Positions 9,879 to 22,381 of a stretch of 64,000 bases of DNA are shown here, piece after piece. The position numbers and the translations under genes were made by a program. A model generated the notes under the pieces. That model saw only the letters and a list, made by a program, of their open reading frames with translations, had not been told where the DNA came from and searched no databases. Every line of letters starts with the position of its first letter. The first letter of the stretch is position 1. The DNA comes from Amylostereum areolatum (taxonomy: Eukaryota > Basidiomycota > Agaricomycetes > Russulales > Stereaceae), in contig SAXG01000024.1 in the NCBI GenBank assembly GCA_012932865.1, forward strand, positions 186,001 to 250,000, in the 5' to 3' direction.

Positions 9879-10892
9879 ATGCCTGACGAAGAAACCAAAC
9901 CCTCGACCGCCTCCAAGCGCGAACTCGGCCCCAAGCCGAAGCCCTTCAAAGGCGACAGACACGACACCCTCCGATTCGCCCTAGAGCTCCGCATGTTCCT
10001 TCGTGTTAACAAAGATGTTTACACTACAGATGATGCCAAGATGATGCTCCTCCTCAGCCTGATGGAGGGAGACACAGTGAACTCCTGGGCCACGCACCAC
10101 CACATGGAGCTCTTTGCCGACGAGGACAAGAACGCCGGCGAAACACCCCCAAAGCTCCACTACAGCACCTACAAGGAGCTTTTGGACAGGTTTAGTCGGG
10201 ACTTCGTACCCATCGAACCAAAGATGGAGGCGCAGCGTAAGATCAACGAGCTCACGATGACTACTCGGAACGTCACTGACTTCATCACCGAGTTTGAACT
10301 GCTGGCAACGATGACGGAATACGACGAGGAAGCGCTGATCCACTTCTTCAAGAAAGGACTACAGCGAGAACTTGGCAAGCAGGTGGCCCGGTCATACCCA
10401 TTCCCCACTGACCTCGCGGAGTGGAAGGAGCGCGCCCGCCACATCAACCACCAATGGCTCGAAGAGAACCCGGAGAGGAAGAGCAGTCAGTCCAAGGGGG
10501 CTGTCACGCTCACCTCGAACGGTTCGGCCAACGACTCCTCATCGCGCCGAGTCGGCGCCTTCACCAACACCTCGACCCGCCCTGCAAAGCTGACAGACGA
10601 CGAGCGCGCAAAGATGATGTGTGAGGGCAGGTGCTTCATGTGTCGACAGGCCGGTCACGTCTCCCGTGACTGCCCCAACGGCGACTCGAGCGCGCAACGG
10701 GTGGACGCAGTGGAGACTGGATCTAAGGCCCCTCCCCCACTGACGAGCACGGCTCCACCCACTGCAAAAGCAGCTCCCGACCCATCCCAAACCATCGCGG
10801 CAATCACTCGCCAGCTGAAGGATCTGGACGTGGAAGGCAAGGAGCAGGCAGTAGCGCTGTTGAAGGACATCCTGGAATCGCAGGATTTTTGA
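9879..10892 (+). CDS. gag: Gy2 Gag (capsid and nucleocapsid)
   Basis: A 337-residue Gag from the first ATG after the LTR. It has a retrotransposon gag capsid domain (about 20-215: LELRMFLRVN, F-x-R-D-F-V-P, A-L-I-H-F-F-K-K-G-L) and one CCHC zinc knuckle C-x2-C-x4-H-x4-C starting at Cys252. It would form virus-like particles and bind genomic RNA. It is undamaged although pol is heavily mutated. Upstream codons are open in the same frame without ATG, so the true N-terminus may be longer. It ends ...GAT TTT TGA inside the frameshift site leading to pol. Confidence 0.9.
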   Translation: MPDEETKPSTASKRELGPKPKPFKGDRHDTLRFALELRMFLRVNKDVYTTDDAKMMLLLSLMEGDTVNSWATHHHMELFADEDKNAGETPPKLHYSTYKELLDRFSRDFVPIEPKMEAQRKINELTMTTRNVTDFITEFELLATMTEYDEEALIHFFKKGLQRELGKQVARSYPFPTDLAEWKERARHINHQWLEENPERKSSQSKGAVTLTSNGSANDSSSRRVGAFTNTSTRPAKLTDDERAKMMCEGRCFMCRQAGHVSRDCPNGDSSAQRVDAVETGSKAPPPLTSTAPPTAKAAPDPSQTIAAITRQLKDLDVEGKEQAVALLKDILESQDF

Positions 10893-13800
10893 AATGCCCC
10901 CCAGTCGTGTCATCTGGCGGAGGCAAAGGACTTGTATCATCGGCATCTTACAATCACTTTTCTGTACTATCATCTATGACCTCATGTGAGCAATCATATC
11001 CATCACGTGTGCACCTCTCTACTGTCACGAAGAACAGGCAAACACCCTCGATAACACTCAGAGTCAAGATGATTGGACGAGCGACAGGCCGACAAATCGA
11101 CGCAGATGCACTGCTTGACAGCGGTGCGGAAGGAATCATCATCAACCGAAGCTTTGCTGAACGCAAGAAGCTGACCACGAGAAAACTAGAAAACACGTTC
11201 CCCGTGCGTAACGTGGATGGGACCGAGAACATCATAGGCTAGGTACGTGACACGATGACCCAGTGGATCCAGATATACTTGCAAGACTCAAAGGCATACC
11301 ATGAGGAAGAAGCTGAGTTCTTCATCACCGACATCGGTGATCACAATATGATCCTTGGAACAGACTGGCTCGATGAGCATAACCCCACCATAGACTGGCA
11401 GCAAGATCGCGTTGACATGCTCCGCTGCCCTCCCTCCTGCATCCTCTCTGAAGCGACAGTGACAAACCTTACAACAAAGCCACGAAAGCCACTGTTGACC
11501 CGATCACAGCGAAAGGTTCAAGATGATGAAGCCCCCAAAGTGCCTCGAGTCCCGGACAATCCCTTCCCAGAACCAACGTATGTCTCCTGGGCCCCTATCC
11601 CTATGTATGTCATCCCCACATGCAGGGTCAAAGGTGTTCGCATCTGTACATTCCATCTCTCACCTCTACCTGCCCGGCTTTTTACTGAGGACAACGACGA
11701 ATGACCCATGGTCTTCCGAGACTGGGAGATCAATGGCCTATGTTGCGCTGGGATCCTCCCTGAAACTGATGGCCCCAACCCAGAGGCAGTGCCAATCCGT
11801 GCGGGCTTCACCAAGGCGCAAGAGCTTGCAGAGCACTCGAAGGAAAATGCACGCCCGCAAACCTTCGAAGACTTAGTTCCCCCTCCATACCGTGACTTTG
11901 CACCCGTATTTGACAAGAAAACCTCTGAACGACTACCCGACCGACAACCATAGGACCATGCCATCGACATGAAGGATGGCTTCGAACCCAAGCCCTGCAA
12001 GATCTATCCGCTCTCCCCCTCCAAGCAGATCGAGCTCGATACTTTCCTCGACGACCACCTGAAGAAGGGCTACATCCGCCCGTCGAAGTCACCGCAGGCA
12101 AGTGCATTCTTCTTTGTCAAGAAGAAGGATGGGAAGCTGCGGCCTGTACAGGACTATCGAGAGCTGAACAAGGGTACTGTCAAGAACGAGTATCCCTTGC
12201 CGCTGATCTCAGAAATTGTCGACCGCCTCAAAGGTGCGAAGATCTTCTCGAAGATGGATGTCCGCTGGGGATACAACAATGTCCGCATCAAGGAAGGCAA
12301 CGAGTGGAAGGCTGCGTTCAAGATGAATCGTGGCCTCTTTGAACCTACGGTGATGTTTTTCGGCCTTATGAACTCCCCCGCGACGTTCCAGGCAATGATG
12401 AACGAACTTTTCAAGGATCTCATTGACTCGGGCAAAGTCATCATCTACATGGACGACATCCTTGTATTTACTCGAACCATGGAAGAACATCGTGTCATAG
12501 TACGACAGGTTCTGCAACGTCTACAAGACAACGACCTGTTCCTCAAACTGGAGAAATGTGTCTTTGAGCAAGACTCCGTTGAATATCTTGGGCTCATTAT
12601 CTCACACGACAGAATCACGATGGACCCTGTCAAAGTAGCAGGTATTTAAGACTGGCCGACACCTCGAACGGTTAAGGATGTACAATCCTTCCTCGGCTTT
12701 AATAATTTCTACCAACACTTCATCAAAGACTTCTCCAAGGTTGCACGACCTCTGCTTGACTTGACAAAGAAGGACTGCACATGGAATTGGTCGACAGACT
12801 GTCAGACTGCATTTGATGCGCTGAAAGCTGCGTTCACCTCCTCCCCTGTCTTAGTCATGCCTGACCCAAAGAAGCCCTACCTCATTGAAGTCGACGCCTC
12901 AGACTTTGCCACAGGAGGTATACTCTCTCAGAAAGGTGACGACAACCACTGGCATCCGGTGGCATATCTGTCCAAGGCCCTATCGGAACCAGAATGCAAC
13001 TACGACATCTACGACAAAGAACTACTCGCGATCATACGCGCACTTGAAGCCTGGCGTCACTATCTTGAAGAAGCCCCCGACACAGTTGAAATCTGGACGG
13101 ATCACAAGAACCTGGAGCACTTCAAGACGGCGCAGAAGCTGAGCCGCAGACAGGCGCGTTGGGCTCTTTTCCTCACCCGGTTTGACTTCTGGCTCGTTCA
13201 CAAACCAGGAGTATCCCATCGCCCAGACCCAATGTCTCGACGACCTGATCATAAACACGGCGTTGAAAATGACAACAAGGAGCGTGTCCTGATCGACCCC
13301 AAATACTTCTAGATACGCGCAACGAGGCCAGGAGCAGTAACCTCCCTCGGTGATGTTGAACTCCAACAACGGATCCGCAACTGCAAGACCAAGGACGTCG
13401 AGGTTGTTCAAGCTCTGGATGCCATCCTACGGAATGGGCCATGTACACTCGTCAAAAACCTCCAAGAATGGAACTACAAAGAAGGCCTGGTCCTATTCAG
13501 AGGAAAGGTATACGTCCCCACAGATGACGAGTTGTGACACGACATTGTCAAAATGTACCATGAATCGCCAATTAGACACCCTGGTTGCTTCAAGACTTAC
13601 GAACTTGTGAGTTGTGAATATTGGTGGCCTGACATGTCTGTCTTTGTCCGCGACTTTGTAGCAGGATGCGCAACCTGCCAGTCGACAAAGACGCAGAGCA
13701 GCCAACCCCACGTTGACATGATCCCGAACGAAGTACCTGATCGACCATTTGGCGTCATCTCTACCAACTTCATTATCGAGCTCCCTGACTGCGAAGGCTA

Positions 13801-14960
13801 TAACACCGTCAACATTGTGGTCGATCGCCTCACCAAGATGGTGGTTACCACCCCATGTACAACGAAGATCACCAGCGATGGCACGGCCGACATTCTCTTC
13901 GACAAGGTATACCGACACTACGGCTTAGCAGACAAGATCATCTCGGACCATGGACCCCAATTTGGTGGACAGGTGATGTGTACACTCAATGAGAAGCTCG
14001 GGATCAAGTCCGCTCTCAGCACGGCATATCACCCCGAGACAGACGGCCAGACTGAACATGAAAACCTGAGTATTCTACAACTACCAACAAGATGACTGGG
14101 TGAAGTGGTTGCCCTTCTTTGAGTTTTCTCACAACTCCTGCACCCATGCAGCTACTGGAAAGGCCCCCTTTGAAGTTCTCTATGGCTTCCTCCCCAAGAT
14201 GTACCTGTCTGTAAACCCGTCCTCAAAGGTCCCTGCAGTTGAAGAATGCCTCCGTCAACTTGAAGAAGTCCGACAGGAGATCAAGGCCAGCCTCGCCCTC
14301 GCATCAGACTTGATGAAGCACTACAATGGCAACACGGTCAGCAAATCAACGCAGTTTGCCGTTGGAGACAAAGTATGGCTAGAAGGCAAGAATCTGAAGA
14401 CGACGAGACTGAAAGCTAAGCTTGCCGCCAAACGATTTGGACCCTTCGAGATCATTGACGTCATCAGCCCAGTCAACTACCGCTTAAAGCTGCTGAAGAC
14501 GTGGTGAATCCATCCAGTCTTCCATGCCTCGTTGCTCACTGTGTACAAGGAGACAGCTGCTCATGGGCCAAATTACGAACAGCCGCCACCAGACCTCATT
14601 GACGATGAAGAAGAATACGACGTTGAAGACATTGTCGACTCCAAGCCAACTCATAACAAGAAAAGTATTCAGTACCTCGTCAAGTGGGCCAGCTATCCCA
14701 ACTCCGAAAACACCTGGCTCCCGCATTCGTCGCTCTCAAAGGTTACCGACATGATTGACGCCTTCCACAAGCACCATCCAAATGTGCCCCGCCCTGTGTG
14801 TTCCCTCGGCATCTCCTTTGACAATTTTCTCGCATCCACCCTTGCAGATGACATCGCGCTCCAGGCAAAAGCATGTCTTAAAGGGGGGGTAATGTCACGG
14901 ATCGCTCCATTTCTCTCTTCGTTTGCAGACCTTGTACATGCAACACATCACGGCACATGA
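10883..14960 (+). pseudogene. pol: Gy2 pol (protease, RT, RNase H, integrase, chromodomain), multiply broken
   Basis: Pol is in the -1 frame relative to gag and is open back across the gag stop; GGATTTT (10883-10889) precedes the gag TGA. Protease: ALLDSGAEG near 11110. RT: TRP-motif [14 protein letters not shown] near 12130, and an intact YMDD at 12446-12457. RNase H: DASDFATGG near 12893. Integrase and chromodomain follow, ending at 14960 inside the 3' LTR. Breaks: TAG 11240, TGA 11702, TAG 11951, TAA 12647, TAG 13310, TGA 13535, a 20-bp deletion near 14062 that shifts frame, TGA 14505. Most stops are C-to-T or G-to-A changes compared with Gy7 or Gy1. Gy3 carries the same set. Confidence 0.9.
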
Positions 14961-15315
14961 CTTTCCTTCGCATCACATGCTCCAACAACGGCATTGCCCG
15001 TACTTCCAAACGGGGTTCCGCATTCTTATCTATGACATCATTGCTCCGGACTTCCGTCCTCCGCCCCATGACTCCTTTCTTATTGTTCCCCCCGCTCGCA
15101 CCACTATTGCATCGCATCACATCATCATTCCCACTTGTATATAAGGACAGTATCTCTTTTCCCTTTTCCTTAGACTGTCCATCTCGTCCTACGGTACTGC
15201 AGCTCGTGTTGCACTATCCTAGACTCGGCACTCTCGAATCCATTTGTTCTCTCTTGCTCCTCCCATTGTCGCAACTTAGGCGGTTCCATCAGTCTCATAA
15301 ACTGTGTTTCTGACA
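14893..15315 (+). repeat. 3' LTR of Gy2
   Basis: A 423-bp TG...CA repeat starting right after a polypurine tract (AAAGGGGGGGTAA). It is almost identical to the Gy3 3' LTR, with only about three differences, all near the end. It overlaps the pol 3' end. It is followed by CTTGT. Confidence 0.93.
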
Positions 15316-15597
15316 CTTGTGAACGGTTGGCTGGTGCCCTCAAGTGCGGACCGGTTTAGCTGTCCCAATCCAGAGGGAGGTAGTCAATCCACCCTGGAGC
15401 ATCTGTTACAACTGCGCATCATGTACTATAACTGTTTATACAAGTACTATAGGCGCGCATGGATGTTGAGGCAGAGCAGGAACCTTTGGGTTTCTGGTTT
15501 AGAGTACAGACACAGGGGAGAGTTGCTGCCTCTTTGCGACTTCTAGGATCTGGGTCTGACCGCTCATCAACCCAGATTATTGCCACCAAGACTTATC

Positions 15598-16448
15598 ATG
15601 TCTTCAAACTCGCTCCCTTCCAGCTTTGTCAAACTTGATGCAATGAACTGGAAATCCTGGTCACACAACATGCAGGACCTGCTGCAGAGTAGGAAACTGT
15701 GGCGTGCTATTAATGGCCAGAAGCCTCGTCCCTCGACAAGCACAGAGATCACTGGCTTCTAGAAGAAGAAGGATGCGGAAGTCAAGGGTGAACTTACCAT
15801 CCAAATTATATTGGCGCCCAAGTTAGAACTCTCCACTCTCTCTGGCAAAGACTACAATGAAGTCAGAGAAGACTGGAAAGACGATGATGATGTAGCCTTC
15901 AGTCTTCTCAAGCTTGCTTGTGTCACTGCTGTGCGCAGCAAGATAGAGTACTGCACATTGTCCTATGGCACCTGGGAGATGCTGGAGGGGATCTACTCTA
16001 AACCTGGCATCATGACCGCATTCATCAGCTTCGATCTCTACCAACAACATTGCCTCTCTGAGTTGGAGCCCCTTCCTCAAATTGACAAGATGACAGAGGA
16101 GTACAATATCCTAGGCGATAATGGTCTCGGACTATCCGACATGTTCCACGCCTTCATTGTCCTCAAGGCTCTCCCTGACTCCTTCTAGGAGTTAGTTCCT
16201 GTCATCCTCAACTCCTTCCCTGACATCACCAAGGCAAATTCTGAAGACATCTTCATTTGTATCATCAAGGAGGAGTCTTGTCACAAGGGTAAAGTCGCTA
16301 CCCTCACATTCTCCAAGGCAGGAGGAAAAGGAAAGGGAGGGGGATTCTCATCATCGTCATCTGCGCAGAAGAAAAACAACAAGGACCTCAAATGTTTCTA
16401 CTGCGACAAGCCTGGCCACAAAAAGGCTGAATGTCGCAAGCTCAAGGG
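15598..16448 (+). pseudogene. Co1 copia gag (UBN2-type) fragment
   Basis: The N-terminus is typical of copia Gag: Phe-Val-Lys-Leu...Asn-Trp-x-x-Trp, then a Trp-Arg-Ala-Ile-Asn-Gly block. In-frame stops are TAG 15760-15762 and TAG 16186-16188; the same frame continues past both. The C-terminus has a CCHC knuckle, CFYCDKPGHKKAEC (about 16392). It is cut at about 16448, where Gy5 begins in the opposite orientation. The missing protease segment should lie between here and 21120. Bases 15316-15597 upstream are leader-like and noncoding. Confidence 0.75.
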
Positions 16449-18450
16449 TCCCGTGTTTTCCAGGGTGCCCCACCGTGACCGCATCGTGACAGGATTTGAG
16501 AATCTCAGTCCGAAGGTCTTTATCGGCGGGGATGTACAGCTTCCCTTTATAGTACACGAGCCCGTTGTCCTCCTCCCATTCCAGGGCGCCATTGGTCAGC
16601 TTACGAGGGCCTTTCTTTCGAAGCGTGTCCAAGCCATGGACTACTTTGGCCTCTTGCTCACTCCCCTTACGTATGCGCTCTGCGAGGTCGTCTGGGCGGA
16701 AGTGGGTGGCAGCAATGCCTGCGAAGTGCTCAGGCTTCAGCATTGTCACGCCGTGGTTGTCCTCGGAATCTGAGACCGCGTGCGTGTTAAGCCTTGAGAG
16801 CAGGTCTGCCTGCATTGAGCTTCCGGCCTTATGAGTCATTTTGAAATCGAACCGACTAGATTACGATGGTCGGTTATGATTTCAAAAGGCTGAGGCAGTC
16901 CTTCTAGGAAGTGCTGCCAGTCTTCAAGGGCACGTATAACTCCGAGCATCTCCCGATCATAGATTTCGTAGTTGCATTTAGTTTCCGACATCGATTCGGA
17001 CCGGAACACGACCGGGTGCCAAAGGCCATCTGACTGGAGCTTTTGGGAGAGTATCCCGCCGGTAGCATATCCGGACGCATCTGATTCGACCCGTGTCAGG
17101 CGGTCCGGTTCCTACATGATTAGGATGGGTTCCGACACGAAGGCTTCTTTAAGTCGGTCGAAGGTATCCTGCTGCTCCGTATCCCACTTCCAGGGGGTGT
17201 CCTTCTAGTGTTTTTGTAAAGATGAGGATGTCGTCTAGGTATACCACGACGAGCCTCTTTGTGATCAGATCTGAGAAGACTGAGTTCATCAGGGCCTGAA
17301 AAGTTGCCGGCGAGTTGGTGAGGCCAAAGAACATTACGCTCGGCTCAAACAACCCCCGATTCGTAGAGAAGGCGGCTTTCCACTCATCGCCCGTCTTAAT
17401 ACGGACATTGTTGTAGCCCCATCGAACGTCAAACTTTGTGAAATATTTTGCCCCGCGTAGCCGGTTCACGATATCGGACACGAGCGGGAGTGGATACCGG
17501 TTCTTTACGGTGATGTCATTCAGCTTACGGTAGTCCTGGACCAACCACAGCTTCCCGTCTTTCTTCTTGATGAAGAATACCAGTGAGGACATCGGGAATT
17601 TCAATGGGGTGATGTACCCCTTTCGAAGATTGTCTTTAATGAACTTATCCAGCTCTGCCTGCTCGTTGACCGACATGGGATATGCCTTTGACCGGAGGGT
17701 CTCGGGTGCGTCCTCCTTCAGATCAATCCCATGGTTGTATGGCCGGTGCACAGGAAGTCGTTCTGATTCTTCCTGAAGACCTTTGAGAAGTCCCGATATT
17801 GTTCTGGGATAATCTCTTCGAAAGTGTGCTGGCGCTTATCACACTCCGCTTCCTCCACGGTACTGGGAGTACGTATATCCCGCTGCACACCAGACTTCGT
17901 TGGTGGTGTTGTCTAGGACCCCCTGCTTAAGGAGGTAGTGCCTTTCCTTTCGATTGGTGTTAATGCGAGAGTAGGGCTCTTCCGGTGGGGAGGGTTCTCC
18001 TTCTGAAGTTTCTCCATCCAGCCATACTTCACCGTTGGCCCAATCGATGTCCGGGTTCATCCTACGAAGCCATGGAAGTCCAAGGATTACGTCCTCAGGT
18101 CCGAGATCTGTTACCAGAAACTCGGCCCGTTCTCGTCTATCCCCGATGCATAGTTCCAGCTGGGCATAATGTGTAATGCTCCCAGCCTGGTTCTTTGTGC
18201 CATCAATGTTGAACAAGGGAATGCCGCGAGCCAGAGGCTGCACGTTCACCCTGTGCTTCTCCACGAAGCGCTTACTAATAAATAACCCCATCGCCCCTGA
18301 ATCCACCATGGCAGCCACTCGCGAGGTACAATTTCTCCTGTTTAACAAAACATAAATACGTAAATGATTGCCTCCTTTGAGGACTTCTGGTATAGTACAG
18401 GAAGAAATGCTTTCATATTCAGATAAATAAGTTGTAGCCGTAGGAACCAA
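16449..18450 (-). pseudogene. Gy5 pol (protease, RT, RNase H, start of integrase)
   Basis: Protease with VDSGAMG near 18300 and the VILGLPWL block. RT with FFIKKKDGK and a YLDD active site near 17248. There is an internal deletion of the RT thumb between the palm (ending KTLE, about 17213) and the connection region, with a frame change. RNase H follows with a TAG near 17113 and a TGA at about 16839. The integrase zinc-binding His-x-His region (16470-16450) is where the element ends. Several frames are needed, so no functional protein is encoded. Confidence 0.8.
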
Positions 18451-18662
18451 TGATGACGTAGGAGAGGAAGAAGAATAGGAAGACGTAGGCGTAGAAGGTT
18501 TTTTTGTGTTTTCTGTTTTCGTATTGTAGTCCGTATTTATACAAGATGATGTAGAAGAAAAAGAAACATATGTAGTTTAACAAGAGTTCGTAGGAGAAAC
18601 CATGGAGTCCGTACCGCGCTTACCACTCGACCTGGCCACAGCTGCTTTAGCACGGGTCCGTT

Positions 18663-20146
18663 CTAAAAAGACACCTTAAGTGCCTCCATCTGCTTTGCCA
18701 GCTCCGCTTGCTGTCTCATCAACTTCTGCAACAAATCTGCCGCTGCACTGTCTGGAGCTGAGGAGGTCGAACCGGATGAGACCGTAGTGTCGCTGTCCGA
18801 CATGCCTGCGACCTTCTTCAGCTGGGGTTTGCCCAGGTATCGGTCAATGCAGACGTTGGCCCGATGGCCCGTCTTGCCGCAGTGGCAACAGATGTCGCGC
18901 TCGTGCCCGCTGTTTGCCTTTGTGTGGTCTTTCGACCCGCACCCATAGCACTTCCCCTACATTTCCTTGCGATAGGAGATGAGGGTCTTGCCACTGCCGG
19001 TCGCGTCGATCTGCATGGCATCCGGGTCGGCCGAAGCCGAAGACTGCCCGGAGGGGCGCGAGGGCTCGCTCCCCTTGCCACGCTTCTTGTCGTGGCGGTT
19101 GCGCTGCCAACGGTCAACTTCTGTTGCCTACTTGGACAGGTCCGCCAACATATTGGTGTTGGCTTGTACATTGATGAGTCCATCCTTTACGCGGTCCGAT
19201 AGGTTATCGTAGAACCTGTCGTGGAGGTCATTGTCTGACCAGCTGGTCTGCGCCGCGTGCTGGTCAAAGCGGGCCTTGTAGTGGGGAATGTCCATATCCC
19301 TTGGAAGAGCTTCTTGATCGCTTCCTTTGCGACCAAGGAGACATCGATCGGCATGAAGCACCATTTGAAGTCGTCGACAAACGCGCCCCAGTTGGCAAAT
19401 GGGGTGTTGCCCACATTCAGGGCCTCAATGTGGGGAAGCGCCCACATGCGTGCCTCGTCCGTAAGGAAGTTGAGGGCCGCCTGGATCCACAGACGGTCCA
19501 CCATTTCCCATTAGTGGGTGTTGGCGTTGAGGACGTTGAGCTTTGTCCCCATTGTCATTGCCTAGCTCTGGTAGGTAGCTAGGAAGTGGCGAGCTTCCAG
19601 TCCTTTTCCTTTGCCATTGAACTTAGGCAGCGAGGGCACCACGGACTTGTCTCCCCCCGAGGTCTGCCCTACGGAGTTTGGGTTGAAGTTGGTAATGGTG
19701 TGCGCGAGCGTGCCTTGGCTGTTTGTCATTGTTTGGAGAATGGTTCCCAGCGCCTGATTTGTCTGGTTGGCTGTTGTCAGGAGGCCGTTGTTTGTGCCAA
19801 GCGCTGTGTTGACACCATTCATTGCTGTATTGATATCTCCCATGGCAATGTTGATGTCGCTAACCACAGTGTTGATGTTGGCCATCATGTTATTGAGGTT
19901 CTCCAGCGTGGTACCAAGACCTTGGAGAAGCAGTTGGAGCTGATCGGCATCCATGTTGTTCGGTGGGAGTTCGTCGAAGAGAAGTAGGAGGGCGTTGGAG
20001 TTGTCAGGTTGATAGTGGTAGTCGTCGGGTTGATCCCAAAGTTCAAAGTCGACGATAAGATCGGTATCAAGTGGGTTGTCATCTGAATCGAACTCGTCTG
20101 GGTTAAGGTACGCAGGATCGGCTTGTCCTGGTGGTCGAGGAAACAT
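18663..20146 (-). pseudogene. Gy5 gag with Asn/Ile-rich heptad repeat region
   Basis: It starts at ATG 20146. Residues about 65-145 form a coiled-coil-like run in which V-x-D-I-N-x-A-M-type units recur. A capsid-like region follows (ALNFLTDEARMWA; FIPID-type motif as F-M-P-I-D). Stops near 19565 and 19510 and a frameshift near 19310 break it. The C-terminal part has a damaged first knuckle and an intact CCHC (CCHCGKTGHRANVC near 18870), then a Gln/Glu/Lys helix ending at TAG 18663-18665. Confidence 0.7.
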
Positions 20147-21119
20147 GTTGGAAGGTTAAGCAGGGATACTTTCGTCGGCCTAACCAAGGGATTGGCCCCG
20201 GCAGTGCAAACTCCGAACCGAAAGATTCCCAAAGTTGTTGCCTATCACAGGCACTTTATCCCCAGATTCACAATTGGTCTACCCCTGACTTCCTCAGCTT
20301 CCTCGGCCTGTTGGTGGGGATGTTCCAACTAGCATCTCACAAGGGTGCAGCGGCAACCAGTAATTTTGCCGTTCGAAGCCGTGTTTCACAAGCTCCTACA
20401 CCAAAGGTGCAACTTCAAGAATCGACTCAGTCCGCCCGTGGTAAGGCAAAGACAAGCGTAGCCGCATAGATCTGCCCGAAGGTTTCACTACAAATGCGCC
20501 AGCCGGAGTGGTACGGAGCACGTTACTCTATCCGTGTAAATGTGCGCGTACAAGCAAAGTGGGCTCAACTGGGACTCAAACGTGAAGGGAACGACTTGTC
20601 GCACAAGCTACTCCTTCAGAGCAGGGTGCACGCGAGAGATCTCGACCTAATGTGACGGCGGAGTCGATCACGTGCCGACAACAACAACAACACACAACAA
20701 TATAAGAAAGAAACTCGAAGTCAACCTCCTCGAGCGCGACTACACAGGTCAGCGCACGAAGCCGCAGGGGTACTACTTAGGCACTGCAAACGACTAGTCC
20801 AAAGACCAAGTTTAGCATTAGTCGCAGTTCTAAGATACAGTAGAAACACTGCTTACCTAGTCCAAAGACCAAGAGGTTGAGATGAGGACTAGGCTCGCTA
20901 CATGCACTCCTTTTATACTACTAGGGCGACCCACTTCAGAGCCCCTTGACCCACATAATATCCTAAGTACAGTAATCGTATTCTACCAATCCTGTGCGCT
21001 GATTCTATGCTGTGCGTGTAAGCGGAGTTCCAAAGTCCGAAATCAGGTGATACGTCATGTGAAGAGAAACACGTGCTTAGTCACGTGACCAACCCAGTCA
21101 TAATCCCCAGTTCAAAACA
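20147..21119 (-). repeat. Gy5 leader and 5' LTR
   Basis: The LTR start (TGTTTTGAAC, 21119) and a TATAAAAGG box on the - strand near 20912 are clear. The LTR/leader boundary (somewhere near 20,450-20,600) could not be placed because no second LTR survives. The leader contains the 17-mer TCCTACACCAAAGGTGC (20394-20410, + strand), whose complement also occurs in the Gy6 leader. Confidence 0.55.
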
Positions 21120-21958
21120 ATGTCCTTCCACTGTTGTAACAAAATGAAAAGGGCATAAGTCCCTTTGAGGAAAAAGATAGGGGATATTGATGTGTGTCGT
21201 CACAGAAACAAATGGAGGTTATCCTGAACAAGGTCCTCCATGCCCCTCTTGCTATGCACCAGTTCATTTCAGTTGGCTGAGGAACAGGGTTTCACCATTG
21301 AACTCCGGGGGTCTGGTAGATGCACCATTTTAAAGGGAAACACTACTGTGGGGCACATCACAAAGCAGGAAAATGTATACTTGGCGAAAGTGGAAAAGGT
21401 CAAAATAACTACGGCGGGCATTATGCACTAACGATTTGGACACGTCTCTCATGGTACACTCACAAAGTTAACACCAGATGTTGTCAAAGGAGTGCACGTT
21501 GACCCAGTATCTCGTTCCTCTAATCACTGCCATGGTTGTCAGATGGGAAAGTCAACATGTCAAACATTCCCGGTTTCAGAGAAACGCGCTACATAGGTGT
21601 TGGGAAAGATTCATTCTGACCTAGCAGGACCCATGTGTATAAAATTGATCCAAGAAAATACCTATATGGCTATGTTCCTCAATGATAGTTCATCTTTCGG
21701 TGCTATCTACTATCTGAAGGCTAAAAGCGAGTTCGTGAAAGTGTTCGAGCACTTCAGAGTGTGGGCCAAAAATCAGACGGGTGAAAAGATAGGAATCTTC
21801 CACTCCGATAATGGAGAGGAGTTCACTAGTCGGGAACTCGGGAATCGGTTCAAAGAACTGGGAATAGAACATCATATGTCCGTGCCGTACATGCCACAAC
21901 TTAATGGACAAGCGGAATGATTTAATCGTACGATCCTTGAAAAAGCAATGGCTATGCT
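21120..21958 (+). pseudogene. Co1 copia pre-integrase and integrase fragment
   Basis: Pre-integrase motifs (V-L-H-A-P-L, C-H-G-C-Q-M-G-K) are followed by integrase KIHSDLAGP, F-H-S-D-N-G-E-E-F (second catalytic Asp) and the N-G-Q-A-E region where TGA (21918-21920) interrupts just after the catalytic Glu. A TAG near 21593 also breaks it. It ends abruptly in E-K-A-M-A-M-L at 21958, where the Gy3 LTR begins. Confidence 0.78.
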
Positions 21959-22381
21959 TGTCAGAAACGCAGTTTATGAGACCGATGGAACCGCCTAAGT
22001 CGTGACAATGGGAGGAGCAAGAGAGAACAAATGGATTCGAGAGTGCCGAGTCTAGGATAGTGCAACACGAGCTGCAGTACCGTAGGACGAGATGGACAGT
22101 CTAAGGAAAAGGGAAAAGAGATACTGTCCTTATATACAAGTGGGAATGATGATGTGATGCGATGCAATAGTGGTGCGAGCGGGGGGAACAATAAGAAAGG
22201 AGTCATGGGGCGGAGGACGGAAGTCCGGAGCAATGATGTCATAGATAAGAATGCGGAACCCCGTTTGGAAGTACGGGCAATGCCGTTGTTGGAGCATGTG
22301 ATGCGAAGGAAAGTCATGTGCCGTGATGTGTTGCATGTACAAGGTCTGCAAACGAAGAGAGAAATGGAGCGATCCGTGACA
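21959..22381 (-). repeat. 3' LTR of Gy3
   Basis: A 423-bp TG...CA repeat, nearly identical to the Gy2 3' LTR. It abuts the broken Co1 integrase on its left. Confidence 0.93.

Larger units (their letters stand above)
8340..15315 (+). mobile_element. Gy2: complete but defective Ty3 chromovirus
   Basis: Order: 5' LTR 8340-8761, PBS 8764-8774, ATG-free leader, gag 9879-10892, pol in the -1 frame, 3' LTR 14893-15315. Pol carries seven in-frame stops and a 20-bp deletion, so the copy could move only with proteins from elsewhere. The LTRs differ at about 20 positions. Flanks are TCAAA (left) and CTTGT (right), which do not match; the right flank instead matches the outer flank of Gy3, implying rearrangement between the two inverted copies. 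Confidence 0.92.
16449..21119 (-). mobile_element. Gy5: truncated Ty3 element inside copia Co1
   Basis: On the - strand: 5' LTR and leader on the right (about 20147-21119), gag 20146-18663, pol 18450-16449. It stops in the integrase zinc-binding region, so the integrase core and 3' LTR are missing. The right end is TGTTTTGAAC at 21119, next to Co1 sequence. It belongs to a different subfamily from Gy2. Confidence 0.8.

Noticed and set aside
8335..15320. Target duplication of Gy2 from its own flanks
   Set aside because: TCAAA and CTTGT do not match; the match is with the outer flank of Gy3.
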